The notes under the pieces: model-generated | Databases searched by the model: none | The model's input: only the letters and a program-made list of their open reading frames with translations | Told to the model about the DNA's origin: nothing | DNA from: Tubiluchus corallicola | Taxonomy: Eukaryota > Priapulida > Priapulimorpha > Priapulimorphida > Tubiluchidae | Reading direction: 5' to 3' | DNA: 64,000 bases | Assembly: GCA_030141605.1 (NCBI GenBank) | Contig: JAQGDQ010000143.1 | Location: 184,001-248,000 of the forward strand | Position numbers and translations under genes: made by a program | Shown: positions 61,669 to 64,000 of the stretch, piece by piece | How the letters are laid out: every line of letters starts with the position of its first letter | Numbering within the stretch: the first letter of the stretch is position 1

Positions 61669-62101
61669 TAGGAGTGAGCATTCTGTGCCAGAAAACGAAT
61701 TTGAATCGAATCGAATTTTGATTTTCGAACTCGAATCAAACCGAATTTCGAGATTTCGAATCCGAATCGAATTCGAATTCAGTTTTAAAGATTTTCGAAT
61801 CATTAATAAATCGCGCCTCACAAAGATCATGCATACTACTTGATTTTACACTGCATCAAAAACGCTAATAATATGTTTAAAAATTGTACGCAGAAACTGC
61901 AGCTAAATCTGCGATGTTATTGCGTGTTGTTTCAGACCTTTTAATGATGAAGTGTTAAATTACTCGAATCCATTATTGCGTGTTGTTTCAGACCTTTTAA
62001 TGATGAAGTGCTAAATTACTCGAACCCATAATTACTTTAGGTTGCAATCGAACTCGAACTAAAAAAACTCGTTTGAATCGAATGTTAGATGCTCACCCCT
62101 A
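61669..62101. mobile_element. hAT-like non-autonomous element with TCGAAT-rich core
   Basis: Left end taggagtgagcat and right end atgctcaccccta form inverted termini like the hAT TAGGGGTG type. The inside has a degenerate TCGAAT/GAATC array (61690-61810) and a tandem pair of about 56 bp (61916-62030). I could not confirm an 8-bp target duplication. No coding capacity. Confidence 0.55.
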
Positions 62102-62736
62102 ATAGTTATAGGTATCCTTAGACGCCATAGGTTTATCCGGTATGTGCGTTGGCGGTGGGGTTTTCGACGCCATTCCCGTGGTTGGTGCATCCCGTTAGTG
62201 GGATGTTAGTGGCGCTAATTAGTGTATAAGTTTTTTTAATTTCCGGGCCTCAGCTTGTCTGGCTTGTATGGCACGAACCGGCATCAGGTGTTTTCTTACC
62301 ACAACACACTATCGTTGTTATTGTTTTGCACTAGGTGTTTTTAACGATCTAGTAGAGATATGATGGTGGTTTTGACGTATGATTCCTTTGTGACAATAAA
62401 TGGTTAAACATCTAAAAGAGAATTTTAAAATATTTACCTAAGAACTTTCCGAACGAAGTAATATTATTAGGTATTGCGCTTACTTGTTTGAGAGATTTAA
62501 GCAACAGGAAAAGAAATTCTTAATAATTTAAAATATTCTTGCCATCTGGTAAAACATCACTGTATCGCTGTCCTCCTGTGCACAATTTATTCACCAAAAA
62601 TACATTAATGATTTTGTTGGCAATAAAAAAGTAATTTAAACTTTTGCTTAGTTGAAGAAGGGTGTGCTACGAATGATTTGTTTATTTTTTCCAACTTTTC
62701 GCAATGCCATTTAAACTTGTTACAAACGATTTAAAG

Positions 62737-62820
62737 GTAAAATGGCGGCTCCTAACGGTAATCACGGGAGTTGAAATTACAGCATTACTGTCAACGCAAG
62801 CCCTGTACGCAAAACAGCAT
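62737..62820 (+). CDS. Possible second exon of the same plus-strand gene
   Basis: Open, phase 0, with a perfect donor cagcat/gtaagt. It reads VKWRLLTVITGVEITALLST then QALYAKQH, a plausible membrane segment. The acceptor tttaaag is poor. An ATG at 62704 in the same frame is an alternative start. No further exon was found before 64000. Confidence 0.3.
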
Positions 62821-63510
62821 GTAAGTGATATTTCAAGTCGAATTTTTTAGTCTTCATTTATTAAGACTGTTTTCTTGAGATTTAGTGATCTGTTGCGTTG
62901 TTTAAAGATTATGTCACGTCAATGCTGTTGCCGAAAAGACCCGAAAACTTGCATTTAACTTCTCAGGATTCCTCATCAAGTTTTCTCGAAATCACAGGGA
63001 TTTTATTAAAACAATATGTTGAAGTTTTTTATAAGCCCCTTGGCAAAGGAAACGCAAAATTGAGACCCGAGTGTATAATGTAAAAGTTTGAGATTGTCAA
63101 AGTTCTTGTGCAGATTATAACAGATACTCTAGAGTGTTCAGTGGCTTTTAAGCTTTCTTCCTCTGTCCGCCCGCCCAGACCTTATCTGTCAACGGATTAA
63201 GCACTTTGCTAAACGGTTTCTTAAATTCTAAGTAGCATGCAAAAATAGTAGTAACTCGATAATTAACCTTTATAGCCATTATATGACATAACCTCAATAA
63301 TGGTTTCAACTTGTATAAAATTGTTATAGAAAAGAATGTTACTGTAGAAGATATATTTAGATATTTTCATGTATTACCTCGTAAAACTGTAAAAAGATGC
63401 GAGTTAAGTTCCAGTCAGCTAACGACAAAAAACTTAGCAAAAGATTGCATAAATAGTATTGAAAATAGGAAGTTTAATTTTTTATCAAAGTATCAATTGA
63501 GAGAGTTTGT

Positions 63511-63536
63511 TTTTTGTTGTTGTTGTTGTTGTTGTC
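63511..63536. repeat. (TTG)n short array
   Basis: About eight ttg copies in the right flank. Confidence 0.9.
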
Positions 63537-64000
63537 AGTGCTTAATATTTATTTTTACTTTTACTACTAGTCTACTAACTTCTTTTAATTGAACCACTTA
63601 TGTAACTTAACTGCACATGTGTGTTCAAAAATAAATGATGTTAATAATATCCAAACTGTTGAATTTTACTGTGTTGCAAGTTCTCAATAGTTTACTCTGT
63701 TATTTTTAGGCATTCGAATGACTAGAACAAACTTTTTATGATCAGTTGTTAGAACGATACAACGTGTTTTTCTGGATCGCCCGGTCTGCGTTCCTGGTAC
63801 TACCACACTGGTTCTGTTGTGTAAAAGGTGTCCTTATTCATGAGCACAATTTTGTCTGTCTGACTGAGCATCTGTCTGTCGGCTTGCTTGTCTGCTAACC
63901 TAATTGTTAAACAGCCTCAGCAGGATACATCCTGCATTATTTGCACTCTTAATTACGACTCAATGTTCTTCCGGCACTTTATAGCAGACATACACATGTC

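Larger units (their letters stand above)
55641..64000. other. Upstream flank of TgA
   Basis: Repeat D copy, 38-bp minisatellite, possible plus-strand exons, RT fragment and hAT-like element as listed. 58700-59640 and 62830-64000 show no gene I can support. Confidence 0.6.

Noticed and set aside
63311-63592. Plus-strand frame of 93 codons near the right edge
   Set aside because: No recognisable motif, ends through a (TTG)n tract; could be an old element, not supportable.

Overview
The window is eukaryotic, from an AT-rich animal genome, most likely a non-vertebrate. It has short exons with GT-AG boundaries in introns of about 0.2 to 4 kb, very many di-, tri- and tetranucleotide microsatellites, LINE fragments and MITE-like elements. 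I cannot name the phylum. Nothing bacterial or phage-like is present.

The main content is two complete transglutaminase (TGase) genes in tandem on the minus strand, assembled here exon by exon. TgA starts at 55464 and stops at 32615 (18 coding exons, 2388 nt, 795 aa). TgB starts at 30132 and stops at 4605 (16 coding exons, 2346 nt, 781 aa). Both models are in frame from ATG to stop. Their intron phases are identical apart from two extra phase-1 introns in TgA. Both have a short Gly/Pro/Ser-rich leader, the N-terminal beta-sandwich, the papain-like core and two C-terminal beta-barrels. Neither has a visible signal peptide.

TgB keeps the catalytic triad (Cys346 in YGQCWVF, His417 in NYHCW, Asp440 in WQVVD). 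TgA keeps Cys352 and Asp446 but has Arg422 (codon CGT) where the catalytic His belongs, has lost the Trp after the Cys (YGQCFVY), and has changed a loop that binds calcium in other TGases. TgA is therefore predicted to be a transglutaminase pseudoenzyme upstream of an active paralogue.

Layout: 1-4604 is the 3' flank of TgB with trinucleotide arrays. 4605-30132 is TgB, whose introns hold a decayed LINE, inverted and dispersed repeats, tRNA-like SINE pieces and a TIR element. 30133-32614 is the spacer between the genes. 32615-55464 is TgA, whose introns hold a pentanucleotide array, a tetranucleotide mosaic, a palindromic element and an intact LINE reverse transcriptase domain lying between two (TC)n tracts. 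55465-64000 is the upstream flank: a segment also found inside TgA, a 38-bp minisatellite of about 1.5 kb, a possible first exon of a plus-strand gene, a decayed RT fragment and a hAT-like MITE.

The two 5' flanks are still recognisably alike, and each gene has a candidate splice acceptor exactly 10 nt before its ATG. A (TAG)-type microsatellite lies just upstream of the same exon in both genes, so it may predate the duplication.
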